Below the pieces are notes generated by a model that was given only the letters and a program-made list of their open reading frames with translations, ran no database searches and had not been told where the DNA came from. A DNA stretch of 64,000 nucleotides. It comes from Streptomyces rugosispiralis. GTDB taxonomy: Bacteria > Actinomycetota > Actinomycetes > Streptomycetales > Streptomycetaceae. The translations under genes were made by a program, and so were the position numbers. Below, in pieces: positions 35,232 to 43,621 of this stretch (position 1 is the first letter of the stretch; each line of letters starts with the position of its first letter). The DNA is taken from NCBI RefSeq assembly GCF_024505145.1, contig NZ_JANIAA010000001.1:248001-312000 (forward strand), read 5' to 3'.

Positions 35232-36332
35232 TCAGTCGAAGACGAGCACACTGCGGGCGCCGTCGCCCGCGCGGAGGCGGCCGAACGCCTCGGTGAGGTC
35301 GTCGAGTCCGACCCGCCGGCTGATGATCTCGTCGAGCAGCAGCTCTCCGGCGAGGTAACGCTCGACGAGCGCGGGTACGTCGCGCATGAGGTGGGACGAG
35401 CCGAAGTAGCAGCCGCCGATGCGCTTTTCGTCGACGAACGGATTGGCGTCCAAGGTGACCGTCGCGCCGTGCCGCATCAGCCCGACGATCACCGCCTCGC
35501 CCCCGACGTCGAGGCTCTGCCACGCCTGCCGGACGGTCTGCTCGAGGCCGAGTGCCTCGAAGGCGTAGTCGACGCCGCCGGTGAGCTCACCGATCGCGGC
35601 GACCGGGTCCTGCCGGTCGGCGTGCACGGCGTCCGTCGCGCCCAGGCGCTCGGCCAGTCGCAGCTTGTCGGGATTCACGTCGACGGCCACGATCCGCGAC
35701 GCGCCGGCGGTCCTGGCGCCCTGGACGACGTTGAGTCCCACACCGCCGCATCCGAACACCGCGACCCGGGAGCCGTGGCGCACTCGGGCGGTGTTGTGCA
35801 CCGCACCGTGTCCGGTGAGCACCGCACAGCTGATCAGCGCGGCACGGTCAAGGGGCATGGCCGGGTCCACGCGTACCGCTCCGGACTCCGGGACCACCGC
35901 GTACTCGGCGAATGAGGAGACGGTGAGGAAGTGGTTGAGCCGCCGGCCACCGCGGGACAACCGGCTCGTGCCGTCGAAGAGGCCGCCTCGGCTCATGGCG
36001 TCGCCCGCCACCGCGCAGTAGTTCGGGCGACCGTTCGCGCAGGACGGACAGTGGCCGCAGGACGGGACGATCGACATCACGACAGGGTCGCCGGCCTTCA
36101 GCCGGGTCACGCCGGGGCCCGTCTCCGCCACGACACCGGACGCCTCGTGCCCCAGGACGACGGGGAAGGGAGCGAGGCCGCGCTTGCCGTCGATGACATT
36201 GAGATCGCTGGCGCACAGACCGCTCGCGGCGACCTTGACGAGTACCTCGCCGGCCTTCGGCCCGGCCAGTTCCACCTCGTCGACCTCGAACGGCCTGCCG
36301 GTGCCGGTCAGTATCGCTGCCTTGACCCTCAC
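35232..36332 (-). CDS. Zinc-dependent alcohol dehydrogenase (MDR family)
   Basis: This 366-residue enzyme has catalytic zinc residues in GLCASD and GHEASGVV, a structural zinc loop CGHCPSCANGRPNYC and a cofactor motif FGCGGVGLNVV followed by an acidic residue (VAVDVN), which favours NAD+. The GTG at 36332 overlaps the enolase-superfamily stop. It probably makes the aldehyde used by the neighbouring aldehyde dehydrogenase. Confidence 0.93.
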   Translation of the reverse strand: MRVKAAILTGTGRPFEVDEVELAGPKAGEVLVKVAASGLCASDLNVIDGKRGLAPFPVVLGHEASGVVAETGPGVTRLKAGDPVVMSIVPSCGHCPSCANGRPNYCAVAGDAMSRGGLFDGTSRLSRGGRRLNHFLTVSSFAEYAVVPESGAVRVDPAMPLDRAALISCAVLTGHGAVHNTARVRHGSRVAVFGCGGVGLNVVQGARTAGASRIVAVDVNPDKLRLAERLGATDAVHADRQDPVAAIGELTGGVDYAFEALGLEQTVRQAWQSLDVGGEAVIVGLMRHGATVTLDANPFVDEKRIGGCYFGSSHLMRDVPALVERYLAGELLLDEIISRRVGLDDLTEAFGRLRAGDGARSVLVFD

Positions 36333-37516
36333 GTCGCACTTCCTTCCGCGACCGCGAACCCGCAGTCGCCGCGCTCGATGGTGTGAACGGTGTGATGCGC
36401 GACCAGGTCCTCGTCGAGTACGAAGCCGAAGCCCGGCCGGTCGGGTACGTGCACATAGCCCTCCGTGTCGACCGTGAGCGGCTCGGTGAGCATCCGGTCG
36501 CGGGCGGAGGCGGTGAGCCCACTGGGCGGATCGTGCGGATATTCGAGGTAGCCGCAGTTGGGGAGTGCGGCGGCCAGATGCAGATGGACGAGCATGCCCA
36601 GGCCGTTGCCCCAGGTATGGGGGATGACATCGACACCCGACAGCTCAGCGAACGCCGCGAGATGACGGATGCCCGAGAGTGTCTCCGACTTGACGGCATC
36701 GGGCTGGAGAACGTCGAAGCAGCCGCGTTCGAGGAGCAGCCGGAACTCGTGCAACCCGTGGTTGTCCTCTCCGCCCGCCAGCTTGATGGCGTCCAGCCGG
36801 TCCCGTAGCCGCGCCAGCCCCGTCCAGTCGTGCCGGGGCAGCGGCTCTTCCAGCCAGGCGTATTCCAGTCGTTCGAGTTCGCGGCCCACCCATAGGGCCG
36901 TGCGGAAGTCCCATACGGCGTGACCGCCGACGCCGGGGTCGGCACCGGCCTGGTTGGCGTCCACCATGAGTTCGACGCCGCGGCCCACGGCGGCGCGAAC
37001 GGCCTCGGCGACGACGATGTCATCGCGTGGATCATCATGGTGGAAGCGGAGTTTCACGGCCGTGAAGCCCTCCTCGACGAGCCGGGCCACACCGTCCGCG
37101 CGCTCGTCCGGGGTGCGCAGTTCACCGGTGGAGCAGTAGGCGCGCACGCGGTCGGACGCACCGCCCCACAGGCGGCTCACCGGCAGCCCGGCGGCCTTCC
37201 CGAGGATGTCCCAGAGCGGGATCTCCATGCAGTAGGGGGGCGGGCCGAGGATCTCGGCGTCGCGGATGATCCCGGCCAGGGTCTCGATCCGGGCCGGGTC
37301 CTGGCCGATCAGATGAGGGGTGACGAACCGGTCGACGGCGATCTGTGCCTCGAGCCCGCCATGGGCCGCCCCGAGTCCCACGACGCCTTGGTCGGTCCCG
37401 ACCTCGAAGACGACCAGGACGAGCGTTGTCTGGACGCGCCCCCGTCCCCACGCCGGGCGGAACGGCGCATCGAGTGGCAGTTCGACGAGTCGGCTCCGTA
37501 TCCCGGTGATGCGCAT
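36329..37516 (-). CDS. Enolase-superfamily (mandelate racemase/muconate lactonizing) enzyme
   Basis: This 395-residue enzyme starts at ATG 37516 (MRITGIRS). Active-site elements are VKLRFHHDD (K-x-R pair), MVDANQAG (metal Asp), LEEPLPRHD (metal Glu), LAGGEDN (third ligand) and IPHTWGNGLG (catalytic His). The EYPHDPPSG tail is typical of acid-sugar dehydratase-like members. It is the first gene of the operon and is divergent from IclR. It differs clearly from the other family member at 7272. Confidence 0.9.
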   Translation of the reverse strand: MRITGIRSRLVELPLDAPFRPAWGRGRVQTTLVLVVFEVGTDQGVVGLGAAHGGLEAQIAVDRFVTPHLIGQDPARIETLAGIIRDAEILGPPPYCMEIPLWDILGKAAGLPVSRLWGGASDRVRAYCSTGELRTPDERADGVARLVEEGFTAVKLRFHHDDPRDDIVVAEAVRAAVGRGVELMVDANQAGADPGVGGHAVWDFRTALWVGRELERLEYAWLEEPLPRHDWTGLARLRDRLDAIKLAGGEDNHGLHEFRLLLERGCFDVLQPDAVKSETLSGIRHLAAFAELSGVDVIPHTWGNGLGMLVHLHLAAALPNCGYLEYPHDPPSGLTASARDRMLTEPLTVDTEGYVHVPDRPGFGFVLDEDLVAHHTVHTIERGDCGFAVAEGSAT

Positions 37517-37565
37517 GCTCTCACCAGCCTTCTCCCGTAAGGGGATTGGACCTGTGCCGCTATGA

Positions 37566-37581
37566 TGCAACCGGTGTTGCA
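37566..37581. promoter_or_regulatory. Palindromic IclR operator candidate
   Basis: TGCAACCGGTGTTGCA has perfect 6-bp arms (TGCAAC/GTTGCA) around CGGT. A flanking TAT/ATA pair extends the symmetry. It lies in the 123-bp gap between the enolase-superfamily operon and the IclR gene. Confidence 0.65.
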
Positions 37582-37639
37582 CGATAGCAGCGCATACGAT
37601 GAGGGGAAAGGTTGTCCGAGGAAGGCTCTGGAGTCGCTC

Positions 37640-38389
37640 ATGAGTGATCGCGTGCAGGCCGTGGAACGCGCCTTGCTGCTGCTGGAAGAGGTAGCGGCAA
37701 GTCCGGTGCCGCCCACGGCGTCGGAGATCGCCCAGCGCGCCGGAGTCAACCGGGCCACCGCATGGCGCCTGCTCAGCACCCTCGAACACTTCGATCTCGT
37801 CGAACGTGACCCGCTCTCCGGTCGGTACACGATCGCCTACGGCACCGTGCGCCTGGCGAGCGCGACCGACGCGTCACTGCTGATCCGCCGGGCCCGGCCC
37901 GCCCTGGAACGGCTCGCCGCGCGGACGGACGGCAGCGCCTTCCTCGAGGTGGCCACTCGGGGCACGCTCGTCGTCCTCGACGAGGCGCGCCCCGCGAGCC
38001 CGGTTCACGTCGACCTGGCGGGCCTCGACGTTCCGCTGCACTGCGGCTCGGCGGGCAAGCTCTATCTGGCCTCGCTGCCCGAGCGGGAACTGGCCGACCA
38101 CCTCGCCGCGCCGCTGGCCCGCCCCACTCCGTACACGATCACCAGCGCCCGCGCCTTACGTGCCGAACTCGACGAATGCCGGCGGACGGGCGTCGCGGTG
38201 AACTACAAGGAACATCAGGAAGAGTGGTGCGGCATCACGGCGGCGATCCGGGACCGGGCCGGACGGGATCTGGCGTATGTGAACCTCACGCTGCCGACCT
38301 ACCGCTGGACCGATCCCGAACTGCGTGCGCTCGCCCCCGTGCTCAAGGAGGCGGCCGGTGAGATCGAGGAGCGGTTGCACATGTGCTGA
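37640..38389 (+). CDS. IclR-family regulator with a TTA codon
   Basis: This 249-residue protein has an N-terminal winged helix (RVQAVERALLLLEEVA, then AGVNRATAWRLLSTLEHFDLV) and an IclR effector domain (HCGSAGKLYLASLPERELADHL, ITAAIRDRAGRDLAYVNLTLP). I choose the ATG at 37640 with GGAG upstream; an in-frame start at 37562 would overlap the operator. A TTA leucine codon at 38156-38158 makes expression likely to depend on the bldA tRNA in Streptomyces. It probably represses the divergent seven-gene operon. Confidence 0.92.
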   Translation: MSDRVQAVERALLLLEEVAASPVPPTASEIAQRAGVNRATAWRLLSTLEHFDLVERDPLSGRYTIAYGTVRLASATDASLLIRRARPALERLAARTDGSAFLEVATRGTLVVLDEARPASPVHVDLAGLDVPLHCGSAGKLYLASLPERELADHLAAPLARPTPYTITSARALRAELDECRRTGVAVNYKEHQEEWCGITAAIRDRAGRDLAYVNLTLPTYRWTDPELRALAPVLKEAAGEIEERLHMC

Positions 38390-38411
38390 CCGGATCAAGC
38401 GCGGATCATGA

Positions 38412-38558
38412 CGGTTCGGAGCGACGATCACCGCCTCGGGCCTGGTCGTGATCGTCATATGGGCCCCGGAGACCAAGGACCGCCCGCTCTCCGAGACCTC
38501 CGCGCCGGACGGCTCGCCGCCCCGCGACCAGCCCGCGCCGGTGACCCAGCCGTCCTGA
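38412..38558 (+). pseudogene. Remnant of an MFS transporter C-terminus
   Basis: After an in-frame stop, codons from 38412 read RFGATITASGLVVIVIWAP and continue ETKDRPLSETSAP to a TGA at 38556. A hydrophobic helix followed by PETKDRPL is the classic end of a sugar/metabolite-type MFS transporter (last membrane segment plus cytoplasmic tail). No start or upstream body is present, so only about 48 codons of the 3' end remain. It sits just downstream of IclR and may be the relic of a deleted transporter gene. Confidence 0.65.
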
Positions 38559-38613
38559 CGGGCCTGAGCCCGCGTTCCAGCACGGCGTCGTGACCGCTGT
38601 GCCGATGCCCGCT

Positions 38614-38645
38614 ATGCCGTGCCCGACCACGCACGGGCACGGCAT
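38614..38645. terminator. Hairpin terminator
   Basis: ATGCCGTGCCCG and its exact 12-base complement flank an 8-base loop. The hairpin lies between the transporter remnant and the stress-protein control boxes. It insulates the IclR side from the stress block. Confidence 0.7.
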
Positions 38646-38646
38646 G

Positions 38647-38681
38647 GGGCCGGTCGGCCGCGCTCAGGGGACCTGGGACCC
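38647..38681. promoter_or_regulatory. Tandem DosR/DevR-type boxes, 21 bp apart
   Basis: GGGACCTGGGACCC (38668-38681) fits GGGNCNNNNGNCCC exactly. GGGCCGGTCGGCCG (38647-38660) has one mismatch and starts exactly 21 bp earlier. The proximal box ends 60 bp before the universal stress protein ATG, closely matching the arrangement before the cNMP-binding gene. Confidence 0.65.
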
Positions 38682-38741
38682 ATCCCGCCGCCCCGTCCCC
38701 GCCGAGAGGGTGGAAGCGCGTCCCAGAAGGAGGTCCGCACC

Positions 38742-39653
38742 ATGCCCGGTACTGTCACCGTCGGCCTGGACGGTTCACCCGAGAGCCTCGCCGCGGCGGA
38801 CTGGGCGGCCCGCGAGGCCCAGCGCCGCGGGCTGCCGCTGAGCCTCGTCCACGCGCTGGACTGGCACTCGTTCACCTACGCGCCGCTCACCGGAGTCGAG
38901 TCGCTGACCCGATGGGCCGAGCGGCTGCCGAGCGATACCGCGGCGCGGCTGCGAAGCGACCACCCGGGGTTACGGATCGTCCATGAGCAGGTCGCCCGCG
39001 AACCGGTGCCGTCGCTGCTGGCGGCCGCCGAGAACGCCGAGATGCTGGTGCTCGGCTCACGGGGGTTGAGCAGGGTCACCGGGATTCTGGTCGGCTCCGT
39101 CGCGCTGTCGATCGTGGCCCGCGCCGAGCTCCCCGTCGTCCTGGTACGGACCGGCGGAACCGAGCGGGGCAATCAGCGGACCGGACCGGCCGCCACCGCC
39201 TCTCCGGCCCTCGCACGCCACGATCTCGCATCAGGCGCACGCCGCGATGTCGTATTGGGGCTCGACCTCCGGCGGCCGGCCGCTCCGGTGCTGGAGTTCG
39301 CGTTCGACGCCGCCGCCCGCCGGGCGGCGACACTGCGCGTCATCCACGGATGGAGCCCGCCCCCCGCCTCCGGCCGCCCGGTCCCCTTCGGCACCGGAGC
39401 TTCGGCTCAGGTCGTGAGCGAGCTGGCTGACGTACTCCGCCCGTGGCGGGCGAGGTTCCCCGGCGTCGAGGTGAGCGAGCACGCCGTGGTCGGCAGCCCC
39501 GCGGGGCATCTGGCGGACGCGTCGGCCCACGCCGCCCTGGTGGTCGTCGGCCGCTTCACCCAGGGCCCGCGGCCCGGCCCGCGCCTCGGGCCGGTCAGTC
39601 ACTCCGTACTGCACCACTCCTCCGCGCCGGTGGCAGTGATCGCGCACGGCTGA
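38742..39653 (+). CDS. Tandem-domain universal stress protein, TTA-containing
   Basis: This 303-residue protein contains two UspA domains (about 1-145 and 165-303), like mycobacterial Rv2623-type proteins. Domain 1 begins VTVGLDGSPESLAAADWA and ends with an ATP-loop pattern (GSRGLSRVTGILVGSVALSIV). Domain 2 ends VVGRFTQGPRPGPRLGPVSHSVLHH. The ATG at 38742 follows AGAAGGAGGT. A TTA codon at 38970-38972 suggests bldA dependence. Tandem DosR-type boxes lie upstream. Confidence 0.93.
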   Translation: MPGTVTVGLDGSPESLAAADWAAREAQRRGLPLSLVHALDWHSFTYAPLTGVESLTRWAERLPSDTAARLRSDHPGLRIVHEQVAREPVPSLLAAAENAEMLVLGSRGLSRVTGILVGSVALSIVARAELPVVLVRTGGTERGNQRTGPAATASPALARHDLASGARRDVVLGLDLRRPAAPVLEFAFDAAARRAATLRVIHGWSPPPASGRPVPFGTGASAQVVSELADVLRPWRARFPGVEVSEHAVVGSPAGHLADASAHAALVVVGRFTQGPRPGPRLGPVSHSVLHHSSAPVAVIAHG

Positions 39654-39755
39654 CCCCCTTCGGGAGGCAGCCGCGCGGCCGACGCCTTTCCCGGCATGAA
39701 TCTCCCCGGCGCGGAACGACCGCTGCCCACCCCCTCACGCACGGAGGTACATGTG

Positions 39756-40631
39756 ATGCTCCGCCCCGTCGTCGTCGGACTCGACGGCTCCCCCGAGAGT
39801 TTCACCGCGGCCAACTGGGCGGCCCACGAGGCCCAGCGCCGCCAACTGCCATTGAACCTGGTGCACGCCTGGCTCTGGCGGACCGGCGAGCTGCCCGCCC
39901 CGGACAGCGAGGACACCGTGAGGCACTGGGCGCAGCGCATCCTGCGCGACGCCGAGAAGGAACTGAGCGGCCGCTACCCGGACCTTCCAGTCACCGCCGA
40001 GCACGTGTCCACCACAGCCGTCACGGCGCTGCTGGAGCGGGCGGAGGGCGCCGAGATGCTGGTGCTCGGCTCGCGTGGGCTCAGCGCCCTCACCGGTTTC
40101 CTGCTCGGCTCCGTCGGCCAGCGGGTCCTCGCCCGAGCGACGTGCCCGGTGGTGATGGTGCGGGCGAACGAACGGTCCGCCGCCGAGCGGCCGGGCGACG
40201 AGGTCGTCGTCGCGCTCCAGAACCTCAAGGAGGCCCCCGCGCCACTGCTGGACTTCGCGTTCGCCGCGGCGTCCGCGCGCGGGGCGACGTTGCGGGCCGT
40301 GCACGTCTGCAAGCTGCCGTCGTCCGACTACGGGTACGGCCTCGGCGCGGCACCCGTCGGCTATCTGAACGGTGATCTGGAGGGCCGGGTGAACCGGGAC
40401 CTGGAAAGGGCCCTGGGACCGTGGCGGGAGAAGTACCCGCGGGTGACGGTGGAACGCACGATCGATCTCGCGTTCGTGGCCGGGGCCGTGCTGCGGGCCA
40501 CCGCCGAGGCCGGGCTGCTGGTGGTCGGCCGCCGGGCGCACCGTTCCGTCCCGGGCACCCACATCGGCCCGGTCACGCACGCGGTGCTCCACCACTCCAC
40601 CGTTCCGGTGGCCGTCGTACCGCACGACTGA
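39756..40631 (+). CDS. Tandem-domain universal stress protein
   Basis: This 291-residue two-domain UspA protein has ATP-loop patterns GSRGLSALTGFLLGSVGQRVL and VVGRRAHRSVPGTHIGPVTHAVLHH. The ATG at 39756 is chosen because GGAGG lies 8 bases upstream. No DosR-type box is seen in the 102-bp gap after the first stress gene, so the pair may be one transcript. The two proteins are clearly paralogous. Confidence 0.93.
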   Translation: MLRPVVVGLDGSPESFTAANWAAHEAQRRQLPLNLVHAWLWRTGELPAPDSEDTVRHWAQRILRDAEKELSGRYPDLPVTAEHVSTTAVTALLERAEGAEMLVLGSRGLSALTGFLLGSVGQRVLARATCPVVMVRANERSAAERPGDEVVVALQNLKEAPAPLLDFAFAAASARGATLRAVHVCKLPSSDYGYGLGAAPVGYLNGDLEGRVNRDLERALGPWREKYPRVTVERTIDLAFVAGAVLRATAEAGLLVVGRRAHRSVPGTHIGPVTHAVLHHSTVPVAVVPHD

Positions 40632-40681
40632 AAGCCGGCTCCCCGCGCCGGCCGGGCCTCCGGCCTCGCTCCCGCTCTCGC

Positions 40682-40718
40682 TCCCGGTGGGCCGGGTACA
40701 CCGCCCCGCCCACCGGGA
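40682..40718. terminator. Hairpin downstream of the second universal stress gene
   Basis: Perfect 11-bp arms (TCCCGGTGGGC and its complement) flank a 15-base loop. It is followed by the hibernation-factor promoter region rather than a T-run. Confidence 0.6.
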
Positions 40719-40729
40719 CCGATGGGCCC
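40694..40729. promoter_or_regulatory. Possible tandem DosR-type boxes ahead of the hibernation factor
   Basis: GGGTACACCGCCCC (40694) and GGGACCGATGGGCC (40715; or GGACCGATGGGCCC from 40716) each have one mismatch to GGGNCNNNNGNCCC and can be read 21 bp apart. The block ends 64 bp before the ATG at 40794, like the other sites. It overlaps the hairpin above, so this is a weaker case. Confidence 0.4.
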
Positions 40730-40793
40730 TGGGCCCCGCCCCGCTGCCGGGGAGATCCAAAACCGCTGTCAACGGCACAAGGAGCGATCGAAC

Positions 40794-41168
40794 ATGACTC
40801 TCAGGACCACTGATGAGGACGCGGCCGTGACGGTACGCGCCGAGAACGGCGTCGATGAGGAGACGCTCGGCTACGCGCGGACCAAGGTCGACGCGGTCCT
40901 GGCCCGGCCGGGGCTGCCCGTAGTCACCGGCGAGGTGAGGATCGCCAAGGCGGCGGCCCCGCACATCGAGCGCCCCTGGTCGGCCACGGCCAACCTCCGG
41001 GTGGGTCGAGCCGTCGTGGTCGTCCACGCGCGGGAAGCCACCGGCCGGGAGGTCGCCGACCGGTTGCAGGACCGGATGCGCCGCCAGGTGAACCAGGCCG
41101 CGCACAGCGGGCGCGCGGCCCGCGGGCCGGTGGTGCCGCCGTGGCGCGGAGGACATGCGGCGGGCTGA
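40794..41168 (+). CDS. HPF/RaiA-like ribosome hibernation factor
   Basis: This 124-residue protein starts at ATG 40794 after AAGGAG. Its YARTKVDAVLARPGLPVVTGEVRI, VVVVHAREATGREVADRLQDRMRRQVNQA pattern is an S30EA/RaiA N-terminal domain, without the C-terminal dimerisation domain of long HPF. Such proteins bind the 30S subunit and stabilise idle ribosomes. The DosR regulon of mycobacteria includes a comparable factor (RafH). It is the final gene of this stress set and is convergent with a membrane protein gene. Confidence 0.85.
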   Translation: MTLRTTDEDAAVTVRAENGVDEETLGYARTKVDAVLARPGLPVVTGEVRIAKAAAPHIERPWSATANLRVGRAVVVVHAREATGREVADRLQDRMRRQVNQAAHSGRAARGPVVPPWRGGHAAG

Positions 41169-41207
41169 GGGCCTCGGGTGCGAAAGCCCGGCCGGTACGC
41201 GTCGGAT

Positions 41208-41242
41208 GGAACCGGGCCGGTGGATCGCACCGGCCCGGTTCC
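41208..41242. terminator. Strong terminator hairpin
   Basis: Perfect 15-bp arms (GGAACCGGGCCGGTG and its complement) flank a 5-base loop. The hairpin lies between convergent genes. Confidence 0.85.
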
Positions 41243-41247
41243 GGGAG

Positions 41248-41279
41248 CGTGACGAGGGCCGCTCCGGGCCCTCGTCACG
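41248..41279. terminator. Second terminator hairpin in tandem
   Basis: Perfect 13-bp arms (CGTGACGAGGGCC and its complement) flank a 6-base loop, only 5 bp after the previous hairpin. One probably serves each converging transcript. Confidence 0.85.
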
Positions 41280-41314
41280 TCCACGCGCCCGGTCTCATCG
41301 ACGGTCCCGGACCG

Positions 41315-41884
41315 CTACGGCCGGATCGACCCCGTCGGCGCTTTGCCACGGCGCACGGCCTGTCCCCGGGCCGCGTCGGCGATGGCGAGGACGAGGAACA
41401 GGCTGACGACGCCCGCCGCGGTCAACGCCGCCGCAGCCGTGCGGCCCGGGTTCGCCTGTCCCGTCCACAGGATCGCGACAGCCACCGCGGTCGCCACGAC
41501 GAGTCCGGGCAGCAGCCATACCAGGAAAGCGCGGCGCCGCGAGGAGGCGGACCGGCCCGGGATCCCATACCCCCAGGCCGCCCAGTGTCGTTCGGCCTCC
41601 CGGAGTTCACGTGCTCGGTGGACGCGGGACCGGGCGGCCAGCGCCGTGGCCGTGGCCGCGCCCGTCGCGGCCACGGCACCGATGACGCTCCAGGGCACCG
41701 GGGTGAGAAGCAGCGGCGCGAGAAGCGCGACCGTCCCCCAGCCGGTGAGGCATCCGGCCGCCGCGATCCGCCGGGACAGCGGCCGGTCGTCTCGGGCCCG
41801 TATGTCCGCCACCGCGGGCAGGGACCAGACGCACCCGCCGGCGCAGGACACCGCGGCAGCCAGTGCGAGGACGGCGTGGGACAT
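41315..41884 (-). CDS. Hypothetical membrane protein
   Basis: This 189-residue protein starts at ATG 41884 after GGAGGAG. It has about four hydrophobic segments (residues 3-25, 48-85, 128-150 and 158-178) separated by Arg-rich loops such as ARSRVHRARELREAERHWAAW. I recognise no family. It lies 61 bp downstream of ctaD on the same strand, so it may be co-transcribed with it and serve the oxidase or the stress response; this is inference. Confidence 0.7.
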   Translation of the reverse strand: MSHAVLALAAAVSCAGGCVWSLPAVADIRARDDRPLSRRIAAAGCLTGWGTVALLAPLLLTPVPWSVIGAVAATGAATATALAARSRVHRARELREAERHWAAWGYGIPGRSASSRRRAFLVWLLPGLVVATAVAVAILWTGQANPGRTAAAALTAAGVVSLFLVLAIADAARGQAVRRGKAPTGSIRP

Positions 41885-41944
41885 GGCACTCTCCTCCATC
41901 AGACACCTGGACATCGGCAAGGGCGTCGGACCGTGGCGGTCCGC

Positions 41945-43621
41945 TCACCGCCGCGCGGCCTCGAGCTCGTGGATCTCGGGATGGTGCAGATCGAAGGCCG
42001 GGGATTCACTGCGTATCCGGGGCAGCCGCGTGAAGTTGTGCCGTGGTGGAGGGCACGAGGTGGCCCACTCCAGGGAGCGTCCGTATCCCCACGGATCGTC
42101 GACCTCGACCCTCTTTCCGTATTTGGCGGTCTTCCAGATGTTGTAGAAGAACGGCAGGACCGAAAGACCGAGCAGGAACGAACCGATGGTGGACAGCGTG
42201 TTGAGAGCGGTGAAGCCATCGGCCGCCAGGTAATCGGCATACCGGCGGGGCATTCCCTCGGCCCCCAGCCAGTGCTGCACAAGGAAGGTGAGGTGAAACC
42301 CGACGGTGAGGGTCCAGAAGGTGATCTTTCCAAGTCGTTCGTCGAGCATCTTTCCGGTGAACTTCGGCCACCAGAAGTGGAATCCGGCGAACATCGCATA
42401 GACGACGGTGCCGAACAGTGTGTAGTGGAAGTGCGCGACGACGAAGTAGGAGTCCGATACATGGAAGTCCAACGGCGGCGATGCCAGGATCACACCGGTC
42501 AGACCGCCGAAGGTGAAAGTGATCAGGAAGCCGGTGACCCAGAGCATGGGCGTCTCGAAGGACAGCGACCCCTTCCACATCGTCCCGATCCAGTTGAAGA
42601 ACTTGATGCCGGTGGGAACCGCGATGAGGAACGTCATGAACGAGAAGAACGGCAGCAGCACACCACCGGTGACATACATATGGTGGGCCCACACCGTGAC
42701 CGAGAGACCGGCGATCGAGATCGTCGCGGCGATCAGCGAGACATAACCGAACATCGGCTTGCGCGAGAACACCGGGACGACCTCGGAGACAATGCCGAAG
42801 AACGGCAGCGCGAGGATGTAGACCTCGGGATGTCCGAAGAACCAGAACAGATGCTGCCACAACAAGGCACCACCATTGGCCGGGTCGAAGATATGCGATC
42901 CGAACTTGCGGTCGCACTCCAGCGCGAGGAGCGCCGCGGCCAGCACCGGGAAGACAAGCAGAATCAACACCGAGGTCAGCAGCACGTTCCAGGTGAAGAT
43001 GGACATCCGGAACATCGTCATGCCCGGAGCGCGCATGCAGGTGATGGTGGTGATGAAGTTGACCGCGCCCAGGATGGAGCCGAAGCCGGAGAGCGTAACG
43101 CCCATGATCCACATGTCGGAGCCGATACCGGGTGAATGGATGGCGTCCGACAGGGGCGCATACAGAAACCAGCCGAAGTCGGCGGCGCCCTGCGGGGTGA
43201 GGAATCCGGCGGCGGCGATCAGCGAGCCGAACAGGAACAGCCAGTAGGAGAGCATGTTCAGACGGGGGAAGGCCACGTCCGGAGCCCCGATATGAAGCGG
43301 CATAATCCAGTTGGCGAACCCGGTGAACAGAGGCATCGCGAAGAGCAGCAGCATGACCGAGCCATGCATCGTGAATGCCTGGTTGTACTGCTCATTGGAC
43401 ATGATCTGGGTTCCCGGGCGCGCCAATTCGGCCCGCATGACCAGCGCCATCAGGCCGCCGACGAGGAAGAAGGCGAAAGCCGAGACCAGGTACAGCGTCC
43501 CGATCCGTTTGTGATCGGTGGTCGTCAGCCATTCCACCAGCGGATGCCTGCGCGGCGGCGGGGAGTCCGCTCCGGGAGCGGTTCCCCTCACGTGGTTCCC
43601 CTTGGTACTCATTCCGTCCAC
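41945..43621 (-). CDS. ctaD: Cytochrome c oxidase subunit I, orphan copy
   Basis: This 558-residue heme-copper oxidase subunit has twelve predicted membrane segments. Ligands are visible: MHGSVMLLL (heme a His), FGHPEVYI (CuB His and cross-linked Tyr), [11 protein letters not shown] (two CuB His) and [10 protein letters not shown] (heme a3 and a His). The GTG start at 43621 has GGAGGG nine bases upstream; an ATG lies at 43612. No subunit II, III or assembly genes are adjacent, so it is a second, stand-alone copy. DosR-type boxes upstream suggest an oxygen-limitation role. Confidence 0.95.
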   Translation of the reverse strand: MDGMSTKGNHVRGTAPGADSPPPRRHPLVEWLTTTDHKRIGTLYLVSAFAFFLVGGLMALVMRAELARPGTQIMSNEQYNQAFTMHGSVMLLLFAMPLFTGFANWIMPLHIGAPDVAFPRLNMLSYWLFLFGSLIAAAGFLTPQGAADFGWFLYAPLSDAIHSPGIGSDMWIMGVTLSGFGSILGAVNFITTITCMRAPGMTMFRMSIFTWNVLLTSVLILLVFPVLAAALLALECDRKFGSHIFDPANGGALLWQHLFWFFGHPEVYILALPFFGIVSEVVPVFSRKPMFGYVSLIAATISIAGLSVTVWAHHMYVTGGVLLPFFSFMTFLIAVPTGIKFFNWIGTMWKGSLSFETPMLWVTGFLITFTFGGLTGVILASPPLDFHVSDSYFVVAHFHYTLFGTVVYAMFAGFHFWWPKFTGKMLDERLGKITFWTLTVGFHLTFLVQHWLGAEGMPRRYADYLAADGFTALNTLSTIGSFLLGLSVLPFFYNIWKTAKYGKRVEVDDPWGYGRSLEWATSCPPPRHNFTRLPRIRSESPAFDLHHPEIHELEAARR

